In this document: in pieces, positions 6,323-13,576 of the stretch
Position numbering within the stretch: position 1 is the first letter of the stretch
How the letters are laid out: each line of letters opens with the position of its first letter
The notes under the pieces: generated by a model
Seen by the model: the letters and a program-made list of their open reading frames with translations, nothing else
The model's database searches: none
What the model was told of the DNA's origin: nothing
Source: Streptomyces sp. NRRL B-1347
Lineage (GTDB): Bacteria; Actinomycetota; Actinomycetes; Streptomycetales; Streptomycetaceae
Direction: 5' to 3'
DNA length: 32,654 bases
Assembly (NCBI RefSeq): GCF_000720325.1
Contig: NZ_JOJM01000080.1
Location: 1-32,654 of the forward strand
Program-made: the position numbers and the translations under genes

Positions 6323-7171
6323 ATGGACGAAGCGGAACTGCTGAAGCGCTCCGGTGGACCCGTGACCCGGGGACGCCTTGCCCGGGAGCTGCGGGCGCTC
6401 GGGCTCGGTGCCGGCGATGTCGTCATGTTCCACACCCAGATGTCGGCCATCGGGTACGTGGCGGGCGGCCCGCAGACGCTCATCGGGGCGCTCGGCGACG
6501 TCGTGGGGGAGCACGGCACGCTGATGGTGACGTGCGGGTGGAACGACGCGCCGCCGTACGAGTGGACCACCGACTGGCCCGAGGAGTGGCAGGACGCCCT
6601 GCGCGCCGAGCACCCGGCGTACGACCCGGACCTGAGCGAGGCCGACCACAACAACGGCCGGCTGCCCGAGGCGCTGCGCCGGTGGCCCGGCGCCGTGCGC
6701 AGCCGCCACCCCGACGCCAGCTTCGCCGCGCTCGGCGCCGCCGCGGAGGCGCTGATGGCCGACCACCCGTGGGACGACCCGCACGGCCCGGACAGCCCCC
6801 TCGCGCGGCTCGTGGCGCAGGACGGCCGGGTGCTGCTGCTCGGCGCCCCGCTCGACTCGCTCACGCTGCTGCACCACGCCGAGGCGCTCGCCGACGCCCC
6901 CGGCAAGCGCTTCGTGGACTACGAACAGCCCGTCCTGGAGGGCGGCGAGCGCGTCTGGCGGCGCTTCCACGACATCGACTCCTCGGACGGGGCCTTCGAC
7001 TACTCCTCGGTCGTGCCGGACGGCGTCTGGCCGTTCGAGGTCATCGCCCGCGACCTGCTCGCCACCGGAAAGGGAGTGCGAGGGCTCGTCGGCGCCGCCG
7101 AGAGCCACCTCTTCGAGGCCCGGGACGTCGTGGAGTTCGGCGTGGCCTGGATGGAGGAGAAGCTCAGATGA
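6323..7171 (+). CDS. AAC(3)-family N-acetyltransferase
   Basis: This 282-residue protein belongs to the Antibiotic_NAT family, which transfers acetyl from acetyl-CoA to the 3-amino group of 2-deoxystreptamine aminoglycosides. Motifs seen are HTQMSAIGYVAGG (37-49), VGEHGTLMV (about 61-69), the HNNGRLPEALRRWPGAVRS stretch leading to the conserved His129 in SRHPDAS, HPWDDPHGPDSPLARLV (148-164) and VLLLGAPLDSLTLLHHAE (170-187). Length fits AAC(3) enzymes (about 260-285). No antibiotic cluster or mobile element flanks it, so it looks like a housekeeping chromosomal copy; its substrate may not be an antibiotic. It overlaps the convergent VOC gene by 8 bases. Confidence 0.9.
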   Translation: MDEAELLKRSGGPVTRGRLARELRALGLGAGDVVMFHTQMSAIGYVAGGPQTLIGALGDVVGEHGTLMVTCGWNDAPPYEWTTDWPEEWQDALRAEHPAYDPDLSEADHNNGRLPEALRRWPGAVRSRHPDASFAALGAAAEALMADHPWDDPHGPDSPLARLVAQDGRVLLLGAPLDSLTLLHHAEALADAPGKRFVDYEQPVLEGGERVWRRFHDIDSSDGAFDYSSVVPDGVWPFEVIARDLLATGKGVRGLVGAAESHLFEARDVVEFGVAWMEEKLR

Positions 7172-7586
7172 CCTCCCGCAGCGGCCGGGTGGCGCGGACC
7201 TTGTACTCCTGAATGGACCAGCCGTTGCCGTCGGGGTCCGAGAAGTACATGAACGAGGCGCCGTCCGCGTCCGAGTACGAGACCGTCTCGGACAGTTCGA
7301 GGCCGCGGGCGGTCAGCTCCTCGCGGGCCTGCTGGAGATCGGGCACGCACAGCTGGAGGCCCTGGTACGAGCCGGGCTCGGGCGTCGGGCCGGGCGTCGA
7401 CTCCCAGACGGTGTCGCCGAGCACGAGGGAGCAGCCGGAGCCGGGCGGCGTCAGCTGGACCAGGCGGATGCCGGGCACGACCTCCTGGTCGATGTCGACG
7501 TGGAAGCCGCATCTGTTCTCGTAGAAGTCCTTGGCCCGGTCGATGTCGCTGACGGGCAGCGGGATCACTTCGAGCGTGTAGTCCAT
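7164..7586 (-). CDS. VOC (glyoxalase-fold) family protein
   Basis: The 140-residue protein has two beta-alpha-beta-beta-beta units of the vicinal oxygen chelate fold: TLEVIPLPVSDIDRAKDFY at the N-terminus and LQLCVPDLQQAREELTARG in the middle, ending with MYFSDPDGNGWSIQEYK. Candidate metal ligands are Gln/His-type residues at strand ends and Glu in IQEY; no lyase or dioxygenase activity can be assigned. ATG at 7586 has GAGGAGA upstream. It is closely similar to the next gene upstream (7645-8079) and probably in one operon with it (58-base gap), which indicates a tandem duplication. Confidence 0.9.
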   Translation of the reverse strand: MDYTLEVIPLPVSDIDRAKDFYENRCGFHVDIDQEVVPGIRLVQLTPPGSGCSLVLGDTVWESTPGPTPEPGSYQGLQLCVPDLQQAREELTARGLELSETVSYSDADGASFMYFSDPDGNGWSIQEYKVRATRPLREVI

Positions 7587-7644
7587 CGTCGTCTCCTCGC
7601 GGTCGGGGCGCCCTCCTGACCGGAACGCCCTCGCGGTCGGGACG

Positions 7645-8079
7645 TCAGCGGTCCGCGAGCGGTGCCGGGGCCTCCTGCACCGTCCAGCCGTTGCCGTCCG
7701 GGTCCTTGAAGAAGCAGAAGGAGCTCCACTCGGCGTCGCCCTTGCCGTCCTCCCAGCCCCGCGCGCCGAGGGTCCGCACCGGCGTGACGTCCACGCCGCG
7801 CCCCGCGAGCTCCGCGCGGGCCGCCTCGATGTCGGTCACGCACAGCTGGAGGCCTTGCAGCGAGCCGGGCGCCATCGTGTCCTGGCCGGGGGCCGGCGGC
7901 AGACCGGTCATCATCGCGAAGGAACAGCGCGAGCCGGGCGGCGTGATCTGGATGACGCGCACGCCCGGCGCGACCTCGCTGTCCAGGTCCGCCTTGAAGC
8001 CGCACTTGCCCTCGTAGAACTCCTTGGCCCGGTCGAGGTCCGACACCGGCAGCGTCACGACTTCGAGCGTCCACTCCAT
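7645..8079 (-). CDS. VOC (glyoxalase-fold) family protein, paralogue
   Basis: The 144-residue paralogue of the downstream VOC gene shares the start (M-TLEV--LPVSD-DRAK-FYE--CGF), the ITPPGS/LTPPGS segment, LQGLQLCV and KDPDGNGWTVQEA near the end. It differs in the middle, with a Met/Pro-rich insert (MMTGLPPAPGQD) and a Trp/Phe-rich stretch SSFCFFKDPDG. Divergence suggests different ligands. ATG at 8079 is preceded by AAGGGA about 9 bases upstream. Longer frames extending to 9624 on this strand are artefacts of the glnE coding sequence. It is the first gene of the VOC pair. Confidence 0.9.
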   Translation of the reverse strand: MEWTLEVVTLPVSDLDRAKEFYEGKCGFKADLDSEVAPGVRVIQITPPGSRCSFAMMTGLPPAPGQDTMAPGSLQGLQLCVTDIEAARAELAGRGVDVTPVRTLGARGWEDGKGDAEWSSFCFFKDPDGNGWTVQEAPAPLADR

Positions 8080-8484
8080 GGCTTGATCCCTTCCATCGGG
8101 GCGTGCGCCGCGACGGCGGCGCACCTCGGCCCGCTCATCGTACGGATACTTGTTCGATTGTGGAGGGGGTTCGACGGTCCCGGAACGCACTCGGTCATGC
8201 GAACCGCCGCCGGGCCCGGCCGGACGGCCAGAAGCCGCCGTGCCTGGCTCGCCATGACAGTCCTCCTGTCCGTTCCATGCTCGCGTCCCGGGGCGGACCG
8301 CGCACGCGCGGCGGACTCGGGCCCGCGCACGCGCGGCGAACTCGGGACCGCGCACGCGCGGCGAACTCGGGGCCGCGCATGCTCGGGAACTCGACGGACC
8401 GCGCACGCGCGGGAAACTCGGCGGACCGCGCTCCGTCACCGCTCGGTAGGCTCTGGCCAGGACAGGCGAGCGAAAGGCGTGCAC
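8080..8484. other. Divergent intergenic region before glnE
   Basis: These 405 bases between the VOC pair and glnE contain no credible gene. They hold the leader of the VOC operon, an AT-richer patch around 8138-8165 that may contain its promoter, the 25-bp tandem hairpin array (8295-8432) and a TAGGCT -10-like box at 8447-8452 for glnE. Confidence 0.6.
8295..8432. repeat. Tandem array of 25-bp hairpin repeats
   Basis: The motif CCGCGCACGCGCGG recurs with periods of 25, 25, 25, 26 and 26 bases, starting at 8298, 8323, 8348, 8373 (degenerate: CCGCGCATGCTCGG), 8399 and a truncated 8425. Between motifs lies a conserved GAACTCGG-type linker. The motif is a perfect 6-bp inverted repeat with a 2-base centre (CCGCGC-AC-GCGCGG), so each unit can form a hairpin or bind a dimeric protein. 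The array ends about 50 bases before the glnE start. Confidence 0.85.
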
Positions 8485-11478
8485 ATGACGCTGCCGCAAG
8501 GGCGCAGGAGCAGCACGTTCACGCGGCTGCTGCGGCACGGATTCACCGACCCGTCGGCCGCCGAGCGGCTGCTCGCCGCGCCCGGCCTCGACGCCGTCCG
8601 CGCCGACCCGGTGCTCCTGGACGCGCTCGGCGGCACCGCCGACCCCGACCTGGCGCTGCTCGGCCTGGTCCGCCTCGTGGAGGCGCAGCCCAAGGAGTCG
8701 GCGGAGACCGGTCGGCGCGAACTCCTCGACACCCTCGTCAGCTCCAAGCCGCTGCGCGACCGGCTGCTCGGCGTCCTCGGCGCGTCCGAGGCGCTCGCCG
8801 ACCACCTCGCCCGGCATCCGCACGACTGGCGCGCCCTGGTCACGTACGAGGCCGCCGATCTGCATCCGGGCGTCGAGGAGTTCGAGCGCGGCCTCGCCGG
8901 GGCCACAGAGCCGGTGTCGCTGCGCGTCGCCTACCGCCGCTGTCTGCTCGCCATCGCCGCCCGCGACGTGTGCGGCACCACGGACGTCGCCCAGACCGCC
9001 GCCGAACTCGCCGACCTCGCCACCGCGACGCTGCGCGCCGCGCTCGCCATGGCCCGCGCGGCCGCGCCCGCCGACGCCGCGCAGTGCCGCCTCGCGGTGA
9101 TCGCCATGGGCAAGTGCGGCGGCCACGAGCTGAACTACGTCTCCGACGTCGACGTCATCTTCGTGGGCGAGGCCGCGGGCGGCGCCGACGAGGACAAGGC
9201 GCTGCGGGCCGCGACCCGGCTCGCCTCGCACCTGATGCGGATCTGCTCCGACACGACGGTCGAGGGCACCATCTGGCCCGTCGACGCCAATCTGCGCCCC
9301 GAGGGCCGCAACGGCCCGCTGGTGCGCACCCTGTCCTCGCACCTCGCCTACTACCAGCGCTGGGCCAAGACCTGGGAGTTCCAGGCGCTGCTCAAGGCCA
9401 GGCCCGTCGCCGGTGACGCCGAACTCGGCGAGGAGTACGCCGCCGCCGTCGCGCCCCTGGTCTGGCAGGCCGCCGAGCGCGAGAACTTCGTCGCCGACGT
9501 GCAGAAGATGCGCCGCCGCGTGGTGGCGAACATCCCGGCGGGCGAGGTCGACCGCGAGCTGAAGCTCGGCCCCGGCGGCCTGCGCGACGTCGAATTCGCC
9601 GTACAGCTCCTGCAGTTGGTGCACGGCCGCGCGGACGCCTCACTGCGCAGCGGCACGACGCTCGACGCCCTGGCCGCGCTCGCCGCCGGGGGGTACGTCG
9701 GCCGCGTCGACGCCACCCAGCTCGACGACGCGTACCGCTTCCTGCGCTCCCTCGAACACCGCATCCAGCTGTACCGCCTTCGCCGCACCCACCTCGTGCC
9801 CGAGGACGACGCCGACCTGCGCCGCATCGGCCGCTCCCTCGGCATGCGCACCGAGCCCCTCACCGACCTCGCCCGCGCCTGGAAGAGGCACACGACCGTC
9901 GTGCGCCGCCTGCACGAGAAGCTCTTCTACCGCCCGCTGCTCGACGCCGTCGCCCAACTGGCCCCCGGCGAGAGCCGGCTGAGCACCGAGGCGGCCCGCG
10001 AGCGGCTCGTCGCCCTCGGGTACGCCGACCCGGCCGCCGCCCTGCGCCACCTGGAGGCCCTCGCCTCCGGCGTGACCCGCAAGGCCGCCATCCAGCGCAC
10101 GCTCCTGCCGGTCCTTCTCGGCTGGTTCGCGGACTCCGCCGATCCCGACGCGGGCCTGCTCGGCTTCCGCAAGGTGTCCGACGCGCTCGGCAAGACGCCC
10201 TGGTACCTGCGCCTGCTGCGCGACGAGGGCGCGGCCGCGGAGAACCTCGCCCGGGTGCTCTCCGCCGGGCGGCTCGCCCCCGACCTGCTGCTTCGCGCTC
10301 CCGAGGCGGTCGCCCTGCTCGGCGACGAACGCGGTCTGGAGCCGCGCGGCCGCGCCCTGCTCGAACAGGAGGTCCTGGCCGCGGTGCGCCGCGCCGACGG
10401 GCCCGAGCAGGCGGTGACCGCCGCCCGCGGGGTACGGCGGCGCGAGCTGTTCCGCACCACCGCGGCCGACCTCATCGCCTCGTACGGCAGCGCGGACGGC
10501 ACCGACGCGGGCACCCTCGTGGACCGCGTGGGGACCGCCGTGTCCGACCTGACCGCCGCCACCGTCGCGGGCGCCCTGCGCGCCGTGGTCCGCGACGGCT
10601 GGGGCGACGAGCTGCCCACCCGCTTCGCCGTCATCGGCATGGGCCGCTTCGGCGGGCGCGAGCTCGGCTACGGCTCCGACGCCGACGTCCTCTTCGTGCA
10701 CGAGCCCCGCGAGGGCGTCGACGACCAGGAGGCGGCCAAGGCCGCGAACCAGGTCGTCGCCGAGATGCGGCGGCTGCTCCAGCTGCCCTCCGCCGACCCG
10801 CCGCTCCTCATCGACGCCGACCTGCGCCCCGAGGGCAAGAGCGGCCCGCTGGTGCGCACCCTGAAGTCGTACGCCGCCTACTACCGCCGCTGGTCCCTCG
10901 TCTGGGAGTCCCAGGCGCTCCTTCGCGCCGAGCCCGTCGCGGGCGACGCGGACCTCGGCCGGGCCTTCATCGAGCTGGTCGATCCGCTGCGCTACCCCGC
11001 CGAGGGGCTCGGTGACGAGGCGGTCCGTGAGATCCGTCGCCTCAAGGCCCGCATGGAGGCCGAGCGGCTGCCGCGCGGCGCCGACCCCACGCTCCACACC
11101 AAGCTGGGCCGCGGCGGCCTCTCCGACGTCGAGTGGACCGTCCAGCTCCTCCAGCTCGGCCACGGCTGGGCCGAGCCGGGCCTGCGCACCACCCGCACCC
11201 GGGAGGCCCTCGCCGCGGCCTGCGCGGCCGGGCTCATCCCCGGGGAGGACGCGGAGATCCTGGACGAGGCGTGGGTGCTCGCCACGCGGGTGCGGAACGC
11301 GGTGATGCTGGTGCGGGGCCGGGCCGGCGACACCTTCCCGTCCGACGGGCGCGAGCTGGCGGCCGTCGCCCGTTACCTCGGGTACGAGACCGGGCACGTC
11401 GGGGACATGCTGGACGACTACCGCCGCACGACCCGCCGGGCGCGGGCCGTCATGGAGAGCCGCTTCTACGGGGCCTAG
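8485..11478 (+). CDS. glnE: GlnE, glutamine synthetase adenylyltransferase/removase
   Basis: The 997-residue bifunctional enzyme adds AMP to, or removes it from, the regulatory tyrosine of glutamine synthetase I in response to nitrogen status. Two nucleotidyltransferase domains are visible, each with the G-[G]-E-L-x-Y-x-SD-x-D signature: GKCGGHELNYVSDVDVIFV at about 209-227 (N-terminal, adenylyl removal) and GRFGGRELGYGSDADVLFV at about 720-738 (C-terminal, adenylyl transfer). Each is followed by an RPEG-(R/K)-GPLVRT motif and a LGPGGLRDVEF/LGRGGLSDVEW motif. Length matches the family (about 950-1000). ATG at 8485 has AAAGG upstream; GTG at 8479 would add two residues. It lies downstream of the 25-bp hairpin array. 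Confidence 0.96.
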   Translation: MTLPQGRRSSTFTRLLRHGFTDPSAAERLLAAPGLDAVRADPVLLDALGGTADPDLALLGLVRLVEAQPKESAETGRRELLDTLVSSKPLRDRLLGVLGASEALADHLARHPHDWRALVTYEAADLHPGVEEFERGLAGATEPVSLRVAYRRCLLAIAARDVCGTTDVAQTAAELADLATATLRAALAMARAAAPADAAQCRLAVIAMGKCGGHELNYVSDVDVIFVGEAAGGADEDKALRAATRLASHLMRICSDTTVEGTIWPVDANLRPEGRNGPLVRTLSSHLAYYQRWAKTWEFQALLKARPVAGDAELGEEYAAAVAPLVWQAAERENFVADVQKMRRRVVANIPAGEVDRELKLGPGGLRDVEFAVQLLQLVHGRADASLRSGTTLDALAALAAGGYVGRVDATQLDDAYRFLRSLEHRIQLYRLRRTHLVPEDDADLRRIGRSLGMRTEPLTDLARAWKRHTTVVRRLHEKLFYRPLLDAVAQLAPGESRLSTEAARERLVALGYADPAAALRHLEALASGVTRKAAIQRTLLPVLLGWFADSADPDAGLLGFRKVSDALGKTPWYLRLLRDEGAAAENLARVLSAGRLAPDLLLRAPEAVALLGDERGLEPRGRALLEQEVLAAVRRADGPEQAVTAARGVRRRELFRTTAADLIASYGSADGTDAGTLVDRVGTAVSDLTAATVAGALRAVVRDGWGDELPTRFAVIGMGRFGGRELGYGSDADVLFVHEPREGVDDQEAAKAANQVVAEMRRLLQLPSADPPLLIDADLRPEGKSGPLVRTLKSYAAYYRRWSLVWESQALLRAEPVAGDADLGRAFIELVDPLRYPAEGLGDEAVREIRRLKARMEAERLPRGADPTLHTKLGRGGLSDVEWTVQLLQLGHGWAEPGLRTTRTREALAAACAAGLIPGEDAEILDEAWVLATRVRNAVMLVRGRAGDTFPSDGRELAAVARYLGYETGHVGDMLDDYRRTTRRARAVMESRFYGA

Positions 11479-11510
11479 CCCGGGCGGCTCATCGGCGCTC
11501 CGCGCCCCGT

Positions 11511-11541
11511 CCTCAAGCGCCGGACGGGCTGGTTCTCCCAG
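11511..11541. repeat. Streptomyces intergenic element, probable terminator
   Basis: CCTCAAGCGCCGGACGGGCTG (arm at 11511-11531) is the same element as the arms of the inverted repeat at 22757-22807. A small hairpin GGCTG-N7-CAGCC follows. It lies between convergent glnE and PAP2 genes and overlaps the PAP2 stop codon. Such elements are common between genes in Streptomyces and probably terminate transcription. Confidence 0.5.
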
Positions 11542-12400
11542 CCTTGCGGGAATCGTCCTCCGGCAGCGGTGGGATCTGCTGGGGCAGTGCGTGGGGGAGG
11601 GCTCCGTACCAGAGGCGGGTGACCGCGTAGCCGAAGGCCAGGCAGATCATGCCGCCGACCGCGTCCAGCCAGAAGTGGTTGGCGGTGGCGACGATGACCA
11701 CCAGCGTCGCCACGGGGTACAGCAGGCCGAGGACCTTCGCCCAGGGCACCGAGGCGAGGGCGAAGATGGTCAGACCGCACCACAGCGACCAGCCGATGTG
11801 CATGGACGGCATCGCGGCGTACTGGTTCGACATGTTCTTGAGGTCGCCGGACGCCATCGAGCCCCACGTGTTGTGCACGATGACGGTGTCGATGAAGTCG
11901 CCGCCGGGCACCAGCCGGGGCGGCGCCAGCGGATACAGGTAGTAACCGAGCAGGGCCACCGCGGTCGTCGCGAAGAGGACGAGGCGCGTGGCCGCGTACC
12001 GGCCGGGATGCCAGCGGTACAGCCACACGAGAACACTGAGCGTGACGATGAAGTGCAGCGTCGCGTAGTAGTAGTTCATGCCGACGACGAGCCATGTCAC
12101 GGAATCCACGGCGTGGTTGACGGAGCGCTCCACGGCGATGCCGAGGCTGCTCTCCACGTCCCAGATCCAGTCGGCGTTGCGCAGCGCTTCCGCCTTCTGC
12201 TCCGGCACCGCGTTGCGGATCAGCGAGTACGTCCAGTAACTCACCGCGATCAGCAGGATCTCGAACCACAGCCGTGGTCGCCGGGGCGTACGCAAACGGC
12301 GCAGGACTTTCCGCCCAAAGCGGTCATTCTGCTCGCCCGCCATGGGTGATGTGGTGGGCCGCTGGCGGCCTTCCAGTGTCGTCACAGTCATCTCACCCAT
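11513..12400 (-). CDS. PAP2/AUR1-type membrane phosphatase
   Basis: The 295-residue polytopic membrane protein has about six hydrophobic helices and the AUR1-like form of the PAP2 active site: YPLAPPRL (C1), MPSMHIGWSLW (C2, catalytic His) and ANHFWLDAVGG (C3, His and Asp). It probably removes or transfers a phosphate or phospho-inositol headgroup on a lipid at the outer membrane face; the exact lipid cannot be told. A soluble N-terminal tail (about 1-45) precedes helix 1. ATG at 12400 was chosen; GTG at 12406 and ATG at 12391 are alternatives and none has a clear ribosome site. The last residues (SRKAGRTSPSGA) are encoded by the repeated intergenic element and are unlikely to be functional. 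Confidence 0.9.
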   Translation of the reverse strand: MGEMTVTTLEGRQRPTTSPMAGEQNDRFGRKVLRRLRTPRRPRLWFEILLIAVSYWTYSLIRNAVPEQKAEALRNADWIWDVESSLGIAVERSVNHAVDSVTWLVVGMNYYYATLHFIVTLSVLVWLYRWHPGRYAATRLVLFATTAVALLGYYLYPLAPPRLVPGGDFIDTVIVHNTWGSMASGDLKNMSNQYAAMPSMHIGWSLWCGLTIFALASVPWAKVLGLLYPVATLVVIVATANHFWLDAVGGMICLAFGYAVTRLWYGALPHALPQQIPPLPEDDSRKAGRTSPSGA

Positions 12401-12471
12401 AGGCACAGAGTCTGCCAGATACCCACCTCACCTCAGATCATCCCCCCGATGGGTTCCGGGCGCACTCCCTA

Positions 12472-12489
12472 CACCTCAGGTACGAGGTG
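12472..12489 (-). terminator. Hairpin downstream of malR
   Basis: CACCTC-AGGTAC-GAGGTG is a perfect 6-bp inverted repeat 16 bases past the malR stop codon. It could terminate malR transcripts or act as an operator for the PAP2 gene, which starts 72 bases further on the same strand. Confidence 0.4.
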
Positions 12490-12504
12490 CTTCAGGCCGA
12501 CTTC

Positions 12505-13551
12505 CTAGGGGACGTTTCCGGTGCCGGGGCGGCCCCGCGGGCACATCGCGGTGGAGCCGCGCACGACCAGTTCCGGCATGAAGACGAACTCGCTGTGCGG
12601 CGCGGGAGTGCCCGCGATCTCCTCCAGGAGGGTGCGCACCGCGGCCTGGCCCATCGCCGGGACGGGCTTGCGGATCGTCGTCAGGGGCGGATCCGTGAAG
12701 GCGATGAGCACCGAGTCGTCGAAGCCGACGACGGAGACGTCGTCCGGCACCTCCAGGCCCCGGTCCCGCACGGCCCGCACCGCGCCGAGCGCCATCATGT
12801 CGCTGGCGCAGACGACGGCCGTGCAGCCGCGGTCGAGCAGCGCGGAGGTCGCCGCCTGACCGCCTTCGAGCGTGTACAGGGAGTGCTCGACGAGGTCCGC
12901 CTCGACGGCGTCGGGCGACAGCTGGAAGCGCTCCCGCATGATGCGCGTGAAGCCCTCCGTCTTGCGCTGCACCGGGACGAAGCGGCGCGGGCCGAGGGCG
13001 AGGCCGATGCGGCTGTGGCCGAGCGACGACAGGTGCGTGACCGCGAGGCGCATGGCCGCGCGGTCGTCGGGCGAGATGAACGGCGCCCGCACCGCGGGCG
13101 AGAAGCCGTCGACGAGCACGAACGGGACGCCCTGCGCCCGCAGCCGCTCGTAGCGCTCCGTGTCCGCGGTGGTGTCCGCGTGCAGGCCCGAGACGAAGAT
13201 GATGCCCGCGACGCCCCGGTCCACCAGCATCTCGGTGAGCTCGTCCTCGGTGGAGCCGCCGGGGGTCTGGGTCGCGAGGACCGGCGTGTACCCCTGCCGG
13301 GTGAGGGCCTGCCCGATCACCTGGGCGAGCGCGGGGAATATCGGGTTCTCCAGCTCGGGCGTGATCAGGCCGACGAGGCCCGCGCTGCGCCTGCGCAGCC
13401 GTACGGGCCTCTCGTAGCCGAGGACGTCGAGCGCGGCGAGCACGGACTGGCGGGTGGCCGCAGCGACGCCCGGCCTGCCGTTCAGGACCCGGCTCACGGT
13501 CGCCTCGCTGACCCCCGCCTGGGCTGCGATGTCGGCCAGTCGCGCGGTCAC
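12505..13551 (-). CDS. malR: LacI-family repressor, MalR type
   Basis: The 348-residue regulator has a LacI helix-turn-helix at residues 3-25 (RLADIAAQAGVSEATVSRVL) followed by the hinge helix NGRPGVAAATR, and a periplasmic-binding-protein fold for the sugar effector (VGLITPELENPIFPALAQ to about 340, with CASDMMALGAVRA and VVGFDDS). Overall sequence closely resembles S. coelicolor/S. lividans MalR (Reg1), the repressor of maltodextrin uptake and alpha-amylase genes. The start is GTG at 13551, directly before the helix-turn-helix as in MalR; the ribosome site is weak. It lies 25 bases downstream of the alpha-glucosidase gene in the same direction, so the repressor is probably co-transcribed with its target. 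Confidence 0.88.
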   Translation of the reverse strand: MTARLADIAAQAGVSEATVSRVLNGRPGVAAATRQSVLAALDVLGYERPVRLRRRSAGLVGLITPELENPIFPALAQVIGQALTRQGYTPVLATQTPGGSTEDELTEMLVDRGVAGIIFVSGLHADTTADTERYERLRAQGVPFVLVDGFSPAVRAPFISPDDRAAMRLAVTHLSSLGHSRIGLALGPRRFVPVQRKTEGFTRIMRERFQLSPDAVEADLVEHSLYTLEGGQAATSALLDRGCTAVVCASDMMALGAVRAVRDRGLEVPDDVSVVGFDDSVLIAFTDPPLTTIRKPVPAMGQAAVRTLLEEIAGTPAPHSEFVFMPELVVRGSTAMCPRGRPGTGNVP

Positions 13552-13576
13552 AGGATTGGACTGTACCGGGCGAGTC

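Noticed and set aside
6323..8079. Part of an antibiotic biosynthetic cluster
   Set aside because: AAC(3) and VOC genes can occur in such clusters, but no biosynthetic enzyme lies nearby and the flanks are glutamine-metabolism genes.
8295..8432. CRISPR-like repeat array
   Set aside because: The units are contiguous with a conserved linker instead of unique 30-40-base spacers, and there are no cas genes.
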